DNA of 64,000 nucleotides from Marinoscillum sp040218045 (GTDB lineage: Bacteria > Bacteroidota > Bacteroidia > Cytophagales > Cyclobacteriaceae): positions 66,502-130,501 of the forward strand of contig JAVJQA010000004.1 in assembly GCA_040218045.1 (NCBI GenBank), given 5' to 3'. A program made the translations under genes and the position numbers. This document shows, piece after piece, positions 1 through 9,800 of this stretch. Numbering within the stretch: position 1 is the first letter of the stretch; each line of letters begins with the position of its first letter. Under the pieces are notes generated by a model that saw only the letters and a list, made by a program, of their open reading frames with translations, made no database searches and was not told the origin of the DNA.

Positions 1-260
1 TAAGCGAGACTTGCACCAATGAAGAGGACTGGTCTTACGTGGGTATAGGACATAAAGCCTGTGGTGGGCCAGCGGAGTATGTTGCTTACTCCATACTTAT
101 TGATGTGGATGGTTTTGAATCACTTATTGAGGAGTATACCATTGCTCAAATGGAATACAATAAACGCTGGGGAATTGGGTCTGACTGCTCAATTATTAAT
201 CCACCTTCGGGGGTAACCTGCCAGGAAGGTGAACCTGTTTTGGTTTACAACAACCAATAG
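1..260 (+). CDS. Small cysteine-containing Bacteroidota protein, 3' end only
   Basis: The reading frame is open from base 3 through the left edge of the window and stops at 260, so only the C-terminal 85 or so residues are present and the true start is outside. Visible features are four cysteines spaced through the fragment and the motifs KACGGP, YVAYS, SDC and PPSGV. From memory this resembles a short uncharacterised lipoprotein family in Bacteroidota that keeps the ACGGP, SDC and PPSGV blocks; the cysteines may form disulfides in the periplasm. No function is known to me. It converges on the NIPSNAP gene with only 25 bases between stops and no visible terminator. Confidence 0.6.
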   Translation, partial: SETCTNEEDWSYVGIGHKACGGPAEYVAYSILIDVDGFESLIEEYTIAQMEYNKRWGIGSDCSIINPPSGVTCQEGEPVLVYNNQ

Positions 261-285
261 ACCGCCCTTACGATTGCCTTAAAGA

Positions 286-1059
286 TTACTTAAGAGGTGA
301 AAACGGTGTAGCTATCAAGAGTTCATCCGTTATAGATTCTACTAATCTTCCTGCTTCTATAGATTTCTGATACACCTCCTGCCACTCCGGATCATTACCA
401 AAGGAACTCCAGCTGGCACTGCGAGCTGTCGTATCTGGAAAAGTAATGAAATAGGTTAGGACGTGATCCGCCTCAACATGACTGGAGTCCATTCCAAAAT
501 AGGCTATGTTTGTGATGCCGTGCTTTTCAAACAAGTCAATGGTATGATTTGAAAATCTTGCATGCAAGTCATTCAATTTCCCCGGATTTGTATAGTATGT
601 CCGATGGGAAAAAACCCTTGTTTGTCCACCTTCGGCTACCTTAAGCTTAGGCGAGTAATCAGTATAATGCAGAAACTGACTGACCAAAGAATCTACAACG
701 GGGCCATCGGCTTTGGAGTCTTCCCATATCCTATTCCACTCTGGGTCATTCATAAATGCCTCCCACGACTTATTCCGCTCTTCAAGGCTTGGATATCCCA
801 TTAGGTAAACCAACTTATTGTCCGAATTGTCCACTGGCACCCAATAGCCAATATTGATCATACCATGTTTTTCGAATAGTTTCATGGTGTGGTCATCAAA
901 CCTGGTGAGTAGGTCATCCAGCTTATCAGGATGACAGTAGTACGTCCGAAGCTCGAAAAACTGAGGATCAGCCAATTCAATCTTCTTTGCATTCTCTTTT
1001 TTATTTGATGAACAAGAAAGTATTGTAATAGCCAAGACAATAACTAATAATCTTCTCAT
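286..1059 (-). CDS. NIPSNAP-family lipoprotein with two NIPSNAP domains
   Basis: A 257-residue protein with a type II signal peptide: hydrophobic segment then lipobox ILSC with the lipidated Cys at residue 16. Two homologous halves follow (about residues 35-135 and 150-250), each starting with a FELRTYY/FSHRTYY-type strand and containing an HT..LFEKHG...I.Y segment and a W..F.NDPEW block. NIPSNAP domains are dimeric alpha/beta-barrel folds of uncertain role. It is the last gene of the minus-strand sugar-catabolic run, 47 bases after the TonB receptor gene. NIPSNAP genes commonly accompany sugar-dehydrogenase clusters in Bacteroidota, so a role in the same pathway is inferred only from position. 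Confidence 0.85.
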   Translation of the reverse strand: MRRLLVIVLAITILSCSSNKKENAKKIELADPQFFELRTYYCHPDKLDDLLTRFDDHTMKLFEKHGMINIGYWVPVDNSDNKLVYLMGYPSLEERNKSWEAFMNDPEWNRIWEDSKADGPVVDSLVSQFLHYTDYSPKLKVAEGGQTRVFSHRTYYTNPGKLNDLHARFSNHTIDLFEKHGITNIAYFGMDSSHVEADHVLTYFITFPDTTARSASWSSFGNDPEWQEVYQKSIEAGRLVESITDELLIATPFSPLK

Positions 1060-1106
1060 TGCATAATTTCTTTAAAAATGGCTCACTAAATATAGTGTAT
1101 TGTTGG

Positions 1107-3311
1107 CTACCACTCCACCCGATAAGCCAGGATCGGGATCAAGCCAAGATTATTTTGCACTTCCCATTGATTGGTGAACCCATCATAATACTGATATGCC
1201 TGGTTTTGAATGTTCGCCACATTTTGCAAATCCAAAGCGATCGATGAAGTCCTGTTTTCATGATAGCGTTTCCAAACCACACGCAAGTCAAACCTTATAT
1301 ATGGATGGTTATCATAGTAGTCAGATGGTGGAGCGTTCACAACTAATATCTGAGGGTTGAGGTAATTTTGATATCCGCCCTGGTACATTCCTCTTAAATC
1401 GACTGATAGTCTTCGGTTCTTCACTGCATTGGACAAATCCCATTCTTTACCAGTGCTCAGGTTAAAATTGTACTGGCTGTTATAGTAGTTTTCATAGACT
1501 TTCACTTCTGAATCAAACAGGCTGCCTCCTACTTTAAGATAGGTACTTTTTGAAAAGTCCTTTTCAAATGTCAAAGACAGGCCATTTGTATATGCGGTTA
1601 ACTGATCGTCAGAAGTCACAGAATTCACTTCTGGGAAGTAGTAATAAAAAACTTCCGTATGTAAACTATAGTCACGGCCAGTGATGTCATGAGAGAATGT
1701 ACCTCGATAACTCTTGAGAAGCGCATAGAACCCAGGATCGTCCGACCAATTGGTTTCACCATACCCTGCATCGAACCAGTAACTCATTGGTGAAAGCAAC
1801 TGAGAATATACACCTGCACCCAGGCTCAACGAATGTGCTTTGCCAACACCTAAAGTCAGGCCTGCTCTTGGCTCAACTACCTGATCTCCATCAGTAATTG
1901 AGGCACCTAAACCTAAATAACCAGTAAGTGAGCTTCCAAGTTGACCATTCATTCTAACAAAAGGGCGACTGAGCCACTGCTTGACCAAAATACTCTGATC
2001 AATTATGTCGGAGGTATTTGAATATTCTATTTGATAGAAATTTTGAATCATCCCTGCCTCAACAGTGCCAGATCCAACTTCCACTTTGTTGGAGACATTT
2101 AGGCTGATGATTTCATTTTTAGTTCGATTGTTCAGATTAAAATTAAACTGATCGCTCCCAAAATCATATTGCCGTAAATTTCTGCGATTATCCGTTGCGC
2201 TGTACACGGCATTCAAACTAACCTTTCCTTGATCATATCCGGTTTCCCAAGTCGCACCAATAATTCCGGTTTTATTATCATAATAAATGTCACTTCGATC
2301 CTTCTGAACCTCGGATTCATCATAAGGCTTATGCGTGAAGTCATTGAAACTTAATCCACCAACTCCAAAGACTTTCAGTTTGGATCGATCTCCTAAAGGT
2401 GAGCTTATCGCAAAAGACAAGTCCTGAAACCCAATGGATTCCCCACCAAAATCTACTCCAAAACTTGTCAGTAATCCGGTGAAAGAATAACGATAGTTGG
2501 CCGCATATGTCACCTTCCCTCCATGCCTGAACGGACCTTCGGCCGCCAGGTCAAGTCCGATCAAAGAAGCCTGCGCAGTATATTGACGATCCTGATCAGT
2601 ACCCGTCTTGAGATTCATATCAAATACTCCGCCCACGCTATTGCCATAACGATTGTCGAAAGTGCTGTATAGAAATGATGAGCGATCGAGCATCTGGGCA
2701 CTGAGTATATTGACGCCTCCACCTGTGGCTGATGGCTGGTCTAAAAATGTACCTGCATTGGACAAGTGATTAGGGTTAACGATTTCGGCACCTTCAAGTC
2801 TCCATACATTGTAACTTGGAGACAACCCGCGAACGGAAACCTGGTTGTTCTGATCATTGGTGACGGCCACATCTGGTGAACTTGTAATCAATCTTGCAGG
2901 GTCATAGTATGTAGCTGCAAACCTATTGATCTGCTCTTCTGTAATGCTGATCCTCCCCGGCTCAATCATCGGCTTAGGTGCCATGATCACCACCTCATCC
3001 AGGTCACTGTTGCTCCTACTTAGGTAGATATCCTGCTCCGTAATTTTGCCTGCCTTGACCCAAACATCATCAATTCGCATAGCCTCATACCCAACATAAG
3101 TCACTACCAGACTGACACGCCCCATCTCCACATCATAGAGCATATATCGGCCTTTGGTGTTTGTAGAGGTACCGGTCTGTGTCATGGAGACACTGACCGT
3201 GGCACCAACCAGCGGCTCATTGTTTAACTTATCATAAACAATGCCAGTGAGCGTTTGTGCTTCCAACATCACCGCACTGGCTATAGCCAGTGCCCCAATC
3301 CAGTACTTCAT
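1107..3311 (-). CDS. TonB-dependent outer-membrane receptor with carboxypeptidase-like N-terminal domain
   Basis: A 734-residue outer-membrane receptor. A signal peptide (residues 1-18, ending LEAQ) precedes a CarboxypepD_reg-like domain (about 20-100; GIVYD...PLVGATVSV, TNTKGRYML, SYVGYE-like motif), a short linker with DEVVI, a plug domain (about 115-230; VSVRGLSPSYNVWRLEGAEI) and a beta-barrel ending in an aromatic-Trp C terminus (YRVEW). It is shorter than the roughly 1,000-residue SusC proteins and no SusD partner is adjacent, so it is better called a plain TonB receptor. It should import the glycoside handled by the operon; that substrate assignment is inferred from context. The gap to the upstream TIM-barrel gene is 8 bases, implying co-transcription. 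Confidence 0.9.
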   Translation of the reverse strand: MKYWIGALAIASAVMLEAQTLTGIVYDKLNNEPLVGATVSVSMTQTGTSTNTKGRYMLYDVEMGRVSLVVTYVGYEAMRIDDVWVKAGKITEQDIYLSRSNSDLDEVVIMAPKPMIEPGRISITEEQINRFAATYYDPARLITSSPDVAVTNDQNNQVSVRGLSPSYNVWRLEGAEIVNPNHLSNAGTFLDQPSATGGGVNILSAQMLDRSSFLYSTFDNRYGNSVGGVFDMNLKTGTDQDRQYTAQASLIGLDLAAEGPFRHGGKVTYAANYRYSFTGLLTSFGVDFGGESIGFQDLSFAISSPLGDRSKLKVFGVGGLSFNDFTHKPYDESEVQKDRSDIYYDNKTGIIGATWETGYDQGKVSLNAVYSATDNRRNLRQYDFGSDQFNFNLNNRTKNEIISLNVSNKVEVGSGTVEAGMIQNFYQIEYSNTSDIIDQSILVKQWLSRPFVRMNGQLGSSLTGYLGLGASITDGDQVVEPRAGLTLGVGKAHSLSLGAGVYSQLLSPMSYWFDAGYGETNWSDDPGFYALLKSYRGTFSHDITGRDYSLHTEVFYYYFPEVNSVTSDDQLTAYTNGLSLTFEKDFSKSTYLKVGGSLFDSEVKVYENYYNSQYNFNLSTGKEWDLSNAVKNRRLSVDLRGMYQGGYQNYLNPQILVVNAPPSDYYDNHPYIRFDLRVVWKRYHENRTSSIALDLQNVANIQNQAYQYYDGFTNQWEVQNNLGLIPILAYRVEW

Positions 3312-3319
3312 TTTAGATA

Positions 3320-4204
3320 CTATGCTAAGATTTTCTCTGTTAAGTTCTTATAAGAAATTTCAATACTCTTCATCGGATCCTCAGACTGGTCTTGCTCCAC
3401 GAAGAAATGCTTCATACCAGAGGTTTCCTTAGCCTCAAAAATCGATTTGTAGTCGATGGTACCTTCACCAACTTCAGCAAATCCTTTTTCCGGAGTATCA
3501 GCCATATCTTTTACATGCCACAGCGGTACTCTTCCCTTAAACTTCTTGAACTGCTCTATTTGATCTTTACCTGCTTTAGAAACCCAGTACAAATCGAGCT
3601 CGAACTTCACCAGGTCAGGATCGGTCTCGTTGGCGAGGATATCCAACCCAACCTGACCGTCAATAACATCAAACTCAAAATCATGATTGTGGTAACAAAC
3701 CTCTATGCCTGCCGATTTAGCTTTCTCTCCTGCCTGATTGAGGGTTTCGGCTATTTTTTTATATGTTTCTATATTTCTCATTTCAACTGGCAACCAAGGC
3801 CATACGGCATATTTCTGTCCCACAATATTCATATATTCTAAGGCAGCATCCCAGTTTTCACTGAATACCGGCGGGTTAATGTGACCACTGATAAATTTCA
3901 ACCCCAAATCTTCACAAATTTGATTCATCTCAGGTGCTGACAAACCAAATACCTTGTTGCCATCAAAGCCGAATGGTTCGATTTTCTTATAACCAATCTT
4001 GGCTATTTTCTCTAAAGTACCCTTCGGGTCTTTAGCCATTTGATCTCTCACCGTGTACAAACCAATGCCTATTTCCGGTTGCTCGGCTGCTACAATAGCT
4101 TTGGCTGCTTCTTTAGATCCTTTGGTTACACAAGATGGCATCACCACCACAGCTGCTGCCGCAATGGCCGATGTTCTGATAAATTCTCTTCTTTGTTTTT
4201 TCAT
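3320..4204 (-). CDS. Exported xylose-isomerase-like TIM-barrel sugar isomerase/epimerase (Tat signal)
   Basis: A 294-residue protein with a twin-arginine signal (RREFIRTS, then an alanine-rich hydrophobic stretch and MPSC, so possibly a Tat lipoprotein). The mature part is an AP-endonuclease-2/xylose-isomerase TIM barrel: GIGLYTVRDQM near the N terminus, GYKKIEPFGFDG, FISGHINPP, CYHNHDFEF, KFELDLYW and HVKDMA, which supply the usual metal-binding His, Glu and Asp residues. In related clusters such proteins isomerise or epimerise keto-sugars. It overlaps the upstream PQQ-type dehydrogenase gene by 4 bases, indicating translational coupling. Export to the periplasm would place it with the two cytochrome-containing lipoproteins of the operon. 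Confidence 0.87.
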   Translation of the reverse strand: MKKQRREFIRTSAIAAAAVVVMPSCVTKGSKEAAKAIVAAEQPEIGIGLYTVRDQMAKDPKGTLEKIAKIGYKKIEPFGFDGNKVFGLSAPEMNQICEDLGLKFISGHINPPVFSENWDAALEYMNIVGQKYAVWPWLPVEMRNIETYKKIAETLNQAGEKAKSAGIEVCYHNHDFEFDVIDGQVGLDILANETDPDLVKFELDLYWVSKAGKDQIEQFKKFKGRVPLWHVKDMADTPEKGFAEVGEGTIDYKSIFEAKETSGMKHFFVEQDQSEDPMKSIEISYKNLTEKILA

Positions 4205-6804
4205 AATGCATTTGGGTTAGGAATAAATTCAAAATACCTGATTATCATCAATTTATTCTTTTCTTCCGGATTGGCAAACACAAAGTAAACATCCTGCTTA
4301 CTTACCGTCTGAGTAAGACTAATTCCATATTCATTATCAAGGCTTTGAGCTTCACTAATTCTTATATTGCCAACTTCTTCTCCTTGCGGGTTACCCACTC
4401 GTACTGAGATATTCGTCCCCACAACTGGCCTATACAATGTCAAATTTATCGCTACTATATCAGTGAGGTCAATATTTGAAAACTTTACCCATGATTTATC
4501 AAAAAGACTATTGATGACGCCACCTCTCGCTTGCACTTCATGTGAATCATCAAAACTGTCCCCATCAACCTTGTTGTACCTTAACCAGACAAACTCCTTT
4601 TCCTCAATAGGCCTTAAAGGAGCCTTTCCCGCATCTTTATATGAAGCATTAAATAAGTACCTGCCTCCATCTTTATCAGTAGCATAAACCCCTGCTAGTG
4701 GATAAAAACTTGACTTTCCTAACGACAGGATATAATCAACAATTTTAGCCGCATCTTCATTGGATAACTCTGGATGCGCCGACATGGTCTGCTCTCCCCA
4801 GACGCCTCCACCACCACCAATAATTTTATTGGACAGATAATCCCGGGCTTTGCTATCGTTGCGATATCGCTCTGCTACAGCGGCATAAGAAGGCCCAATG
4901 GATTTTGCATCAAGCTTATGACAGCCCTTGCAATCCAATGACTCAATCAAACTCTTACCATTACTTACCGGACTCTGGTGGCCTAATGCCTCAGCCATAT
5001 CACTTGACTGATAATGTCCGATATCAAATGTAATGGCATTGATATCAATACCACCAGGCCGCTGGTCATCTTCAAGGTCAGATACTTTTACGGCATAGTT
5101 AATATTCCGCCCATTCCAAAAGAAAGACTCATTACCTGAAATGTCAATAGAAACAATAGGTGGTTCGTTACCTACATCCACTACAAACTGTTGCTTGATT
5201 GTGTTGCGGCCATCACTCACTACCAGTTCAGGATAGTAAATCCCTTCCTTGTCGAAAGTAACAGTAAACGCTGAATCAGTATAGATTTCATTGTTGACAA
5301 TCCACTTATACTTCAGGTTGTCACCATCATGATCTATTGATTTAGAGGCATCAAAGTCTACCTTAAGCGGTACTGCACCCTTAGTTTTAGAAAGTGACAC
5401 CTCAACTACCGGTGGACGATTGCCTTTGACATAATTGATTCTGGACAGCCTGGCATTTTCATTTCGGGTAAACCAGCCAGTACCGTATTCAATCATATAA
5501 AGTTGGCCATCAGGCCCATACTCCATATCGATAACGTTGTTGAACTCAGTGTCTGGCATGAAATGATACCAGTCGATAGGGTTACCTTCTTCGTCCAGTT
5601 CTAGGAAATAAATGTACCCACGCATCCAGTCATAGTAGATCACACGCCCATCAAAATAGGATGGAAATTCCGTATAGGACTCAAACTGGTCAGAATAATA
5701 AACTGGTCCTGCCATAGCATTTCGTCCTCCACTTTTCAGCTGTGGAAATGTATCAAACTTGGCATAAGGATAGTAGATTTTCGGGGCGTTTGTAGGAGGT
5801 AATTCTCTTAACCCCGTATTATTAGGGGAGTTATTAATTGGCTTCTTAGGGTCATATTTAGCTTCCGATTCTTTTGTTGCATAGTTGTACTCATTATAAG
5901 CATAGTTATTCCCTACAAACAGTGGCCAACCGAAAAAGCCTGGCTCTGTGGCTACATTAAATTCGTCATAACCTCTAGGGCCTCGGCCTTCTTCGTCATT
6001 AGCAGCATCTGGCCCTACATCACCCCAAAACAACCAACCACGTTTTGAATCTACCGCAATCCGGTAAGGGTTTCGGCAACCCATTACGTAAATTTCAGGA
6101 CGCGTCTTTGGGTCATTATCCACAAACAAGTTGCCTTCTGGAATGCTATAACTTCCGTCCGGCTCAGGTTTAATCCTAAGTATTTTACCCCTTAAATCAT
6201 TGGTATTGGCGGAAGAGCGTTGTGCATCCCAGGCAGACCTACCAGGCTGCTCATCAGATGGTGAAAAACCATTTGAGGCAAATGGATTGGTGTTGTCTCC
6301 AGTAGATAGGTACAGTAAACCATCACCACCAAACTGGATGGAACCTCCTGTATGGCAGCACTCTTCACGTTGCACTGGTACTTTAAGCAACACTATTTCA
6401 TTGGTCAGACCTTTTGGCGTATAGCTAAATCGTGATAAGTGTTGCACTGGCTCATCTCCAACCGGAGAATAATATAGGTACATCCATGAGTTTTGCTCAA
6501 AGTCTGGATCCAGGGCAATCCCCATCAGTCCATCTTCTTTAGCCAACCACACCGGGATACTGTCATAATCGGTCAGACGTTCTGTTTTGAGATCATACTG
6601 TTTGATCCCACCTCTTCGCTGAGTAAAGAGGATCTTGCCCTGTGGGAGAACCACAAGCTCCGTTGGCTCGAAGAGATTGGATGCAAAAACCTCCTTGCTA
6701 AACCGGTTTGCTTCTGGCACTTCCGCCTCTTCTTGTCCATGATCAATATTATCACAAGCATATCCCAGCATTCCCAACAATGCCACGTACAATAACTTTT
6801 TCAC
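4201..6804 (-). CDS. Lipoprotein: PQQ-type sugar dehydrogenase beta-propeller, PKD domain, cytochrome c, C-terminal carbohydrate-binding-like domain
   Basis: An 867-residue lipoprotein (lipobox GYAC, Cys17). Residues about 36-450 form a GSDH-type six-bladed propeller (PTELVVLPQGKILFTQRRGG, LSTGDNTNPF, GKILRIKPEPDG, MGCRNPYRIAVD, FFGWPLFVGNNYAYN). A PKD domain follows (about 455-545; VDFDASKSIDHDGD). A class I cytochrome c domain has heme motif CKGCH near residue 622 with a later AHPELS segment supplying a possible Met/His ligand. The C-terminal 150 residues look like a CBM6-type beta-sandwich. Together these suggest periplasmic oxidation of a sugar with electron transfer through its own heme. 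It overlaps the downstream isomerase gene by 4 bases and starts one base after the next upstream gene ends. Cofactor use is inferred from family, not shown. Confidence 0.85.
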   Translation of the reverse strand: MKKLLYVALLGMLGYACDNIDHGQEEAEVPEANRFSKEVFASNLFEPTELVVLPQGKILFTQRRGGIKQYDLKTERLTDYDSIPVWLAKEDGLMGIALDPDFEQNSWMYLYYSPVGDEPVQHLSRFSYTPKGLTNEIVLLKVPVQREECCHTGGSIQFGGDGLLYLSTGDNTNPFASNGFSPSDEQPGRSAWDAQRSSANTNDLRGKILRIKPEPDGSYSIPEGNLFVDNDPKTRPEIYVMGCRNPYRIAVDSKRGWLFWGDVGPDAANDEEGRGPRGYDEFNVATEPGFFGWPLFVGNNYAYNEYNYATKESEAKYDPKKPINNSPNNTGLRELPPTNAPKIYYPYAKFDTFPQLKSGGRNAMAGPVYYSDQFESYTEFPSYFDGRVIYYDWMRGYIYFLELDEEGNPIDWYHFMPDTEFNNVIDMEYGPDGQLYMIEYGTGWFTRNENARLSRINYVKGNRPPVVEVSLSKTKGAVPLKVDFDASKSIDHDGDNLKYKWIVNNEIYTDSAFTVTFDKEGIYYPELVVSDGRNTIKQQFVVDVGNEPPIVSIDISGNESFFWNGRNINYAVKVSDLEDDQRPGGIDINAITFDIGHYQSSDMAEALGHQSPVSNGKSLIESLDCKGCHKLDAKSIGPSYAAVAERYRNDSKARDYLSNKIIGGGGGVWGEQTMSAHPELSNEDAAKIVDYILSLGKSSFYPLAGVYATDKDGGRYLFNASYKDAGKAPLRPIEEKEFVWLRYNKVDGDSFDDSHEVQARGGVINSLFDKSWVKFSNIDLTDIVAINLTLYRPVVGTNISVRVGNPQGEEVGNIRISEAQSLDNEYGISLTQTVSKQDVYFVFANPEEKNKLMIIRYFEFIPNPNAL

Positions 6805-6805
6805 T

Positions 6806-9800
6806 TTATAATTCCCTGATTTTTATATTTCTGAACCACACTTTATCGCCGTGATCCTGAAGGACAATATGTCCCTTTTTTGTTTTGCCAAAATCTGGCA
6901 TATCGCTGAACTTACTCCCTGCTACCATAGAGTCCCATTCGGCATTCCATAGATCATACTCTACCACCATATAGCCGTTGAGCCAGTGCTGCACATGACC
7001 TTTGTTCACTTTTAAATGTACGGTATTCCACTCACCAACAGGGTTGACGGAGACAAACTCGCACTCAATCATGTCATAAAGGTCCCCTGCCCTATGCTTT
7101 TCTATCTGCCCATCAGGGTGGCGTACGTTATCGAGAACCTGGTACTCCATACCCGTCAGCCAAGGGTAATCATATTTCGAATCTTCGTTTACATTATATA
7201 CGATCCCACTATTACCCCCTTCAGAGATTTTCCAATCCAGGGAAAGCTCATAATTTTCATAAGGCTTATCGGTGATTACCAAGTCGCCGCCTTCTCCGGC
7301 ACCCTGGCCTTGAAAAACCAATGCACCATCTTTGGCTGTCCATTTGCTTCCCAGAGATTCGCTATTGTAGCTACGGAGACCTGCCGTAGTTTCTCCATCA
7401 AATAAGAGTTTCCAACCTCCGGATTTTTCTGTTTCACTGAGTTGGTTATTAGGAGTAGTATTAGCTTCTATATTCACTGGATCATTGGCTGGTATGCTAG
7501 TAAGCGTGTACCAGGCTTCAGTAGTCCAGAGTTCCTGGTTATTGGCACTTCTAAAAGGACGCTTGATACGGAAATAAACCACATGCTTCTCCTTAAGACC
7601 ATCAAGTTTAAATACTGCCGTTTTCCGGTCTGGTGACAAAGAGAAAGCCTTTGCGCTCATTACTTTCAGGGCCATTTTCGGCCCACCATACTCTGCTGTC
7701 GGTTTAAAATAGAATTGCTCAATCTGAAAATTGTCTGCTGAAATCACTTGTCCTTCGGCAATGGGTTCAGTAAACTCAATCTCAAACCCATCCGATTTAG
7801 CTTTTACTTTAAGCATCTCAAAAGTGGATTCTTCATTAAAAACCAATCGCTGAAGACCATAGTTAAGCTTGCCAGTTTGGCCCCAGTTACCTGAAACACC
7901 AATACCCCCTACAAGCAATGATCCGTCTGGTGCCCACGCCAGCCGATTTACTCCTGCCTCAAGTCCCTGAGAAAAGCGAAAAACTGCACCTTGATAAATG
8001 CCATTTACCTTTTCTACATATACTCGCTTAATTCCCCCATGAGTAACCTCACAATGTATCATTTGACCCGTATAAGGTCCTTTGTCCAGATAAGTTGGTG
8101 TACTTGGGGAGTTGCCAATTTCATCCTGAGGAAGCCAAACCAGAGGTTCATCCTGAACCATTCCTTCTGTTCCTTCAAAATCAACAGAACGTGAACCATA
8201 CCATGCCCCTTCCCTCACATGATTGATCTTGGATGCTGGCAACCAGTCGCCTTGGTTGTCTGCTACGAAAATCTCTCCATCTACACCGATTCCAATGCCA
8301 TTTGGCGTTCGCAATCCAGACGCGATAAACTCAACCTTACCCGTTTCTTTGGAAATTTTGATGATCTTTCCACGATCCTTTGGCTGTGGCTGGGCGGATG
8401 CTCCACCGGGTAAGATATCAGTGGCCAGTGCTCCATAGAAATAACCATCTTTATAAACCAACCCAAAAGAAAACTCATGAAAGTTGGCTGAAACTGTCCA
8501 GTCATCGGCCACAGTTCTGTACTCATCTATGACCATATCTCCATCATGATCAATTAACTGTGTAAGCTCTTGCTTCTGAAGCACATAGATTTCTCCATCT
8601 ACTACTTTGATACCCAGAGGTTCAGCCAAACCTGATGCGATCAATTTGACAGTGATTTCTTCCGGGTTCGAGCTTCTAAAATTCTCAACTAAGTAAACCG
8701 GACCCAGTGAATCCCAGGTACAAACGAGCATTTGATCCTCATTGAGAAAATCAATCCCTCCTACTCGGGGTTTAAAATCATCGGGACGTGACTGAAACAA
8801 GTCAAATGACGGATGTACACCTTTCAACCATTGCTTGTCACCCGGTATTGACTTGACCAATTTTTCCTGCGGAATATGCGGCTTGACCATCTTAAAATCC
8901 TCTGGCGAGGTGGATAGCATGTCTTCTGGAACTACCTCAAATCTTCCTGTATTCTTATTGAACCACTGGAAAGACAAAGCTGCGCCACCTTTTCCCTGGA
9001 AGTAATGAATCTCCAGATCGTGTTTGCCTTCCGTAAGGTAAACCTCCCCATCCTTGGGACTAGTGCTGTGCAGTCCACCATTGTCAATGACTTCCTTGTC
9101 ATCTATGAAAAGCTTACTTCCATCATCTGTAGCCAATCGAAAACTGTAACTGGATATTTTTGGAATGATGAGTCTACCTTTAATGATCATAGCGAAATCT
9201 TCCTGTATCTCACCAAAATCCTGAGCATCTCTTATGTGTAGTTTTGGTACAATCGCTCCTTTGATTGGAGATTGAGTTTCCAAAACATTGAAGTTAGGTG
9301 AGTCACCAGAATAGAGATAAACATAAGCTGTTAAGCCGGATGTTTCCTTTGACACTCTATTAAAATTATCCTGAAACCTGATTGGCACTGTTTTCTCACC
9401 CAGATGCCAGGCATTGGCGTCTTTGTCCTCATCATTATTGTCTAGTGTGAGGATATATTTGATCATTTCCTGAGCATCTTCCTCCTCTAGGGCCGGGTGA
9501 GCAGTCATCAGGGCTTCTCCCCAAACACCACTACCACCTTTGATAACTTTACCAACAAGCATACTAATAGTCCCCTCACTATCATTGTACCTCCGGGCAA
9601 TGGAAATGTAGGCCGGACCCACAGTTTTTACTTCTTCATTGTGGCAAGACTTACAATCACTTTTTTCGATCAATTCTGCCCCGGAAACTATTCCAATTTC
9701 CTCTGTTTCAACTTTTCCTTTACCAACATCAAACCCTTCATGATAAAAGACTTTAAGGTCCGTAACTTCATCATTTAAGAGTTTTAGTGATCCTTTCACC

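Noticed and set aside
4201..6804. Frameshift or gene split within the PQQ-type dehydrogenase
   Set aside because: The frame is continuous with propeller, PKD and cytochrome c domains in sensible order; the length reflects fusion, not error.
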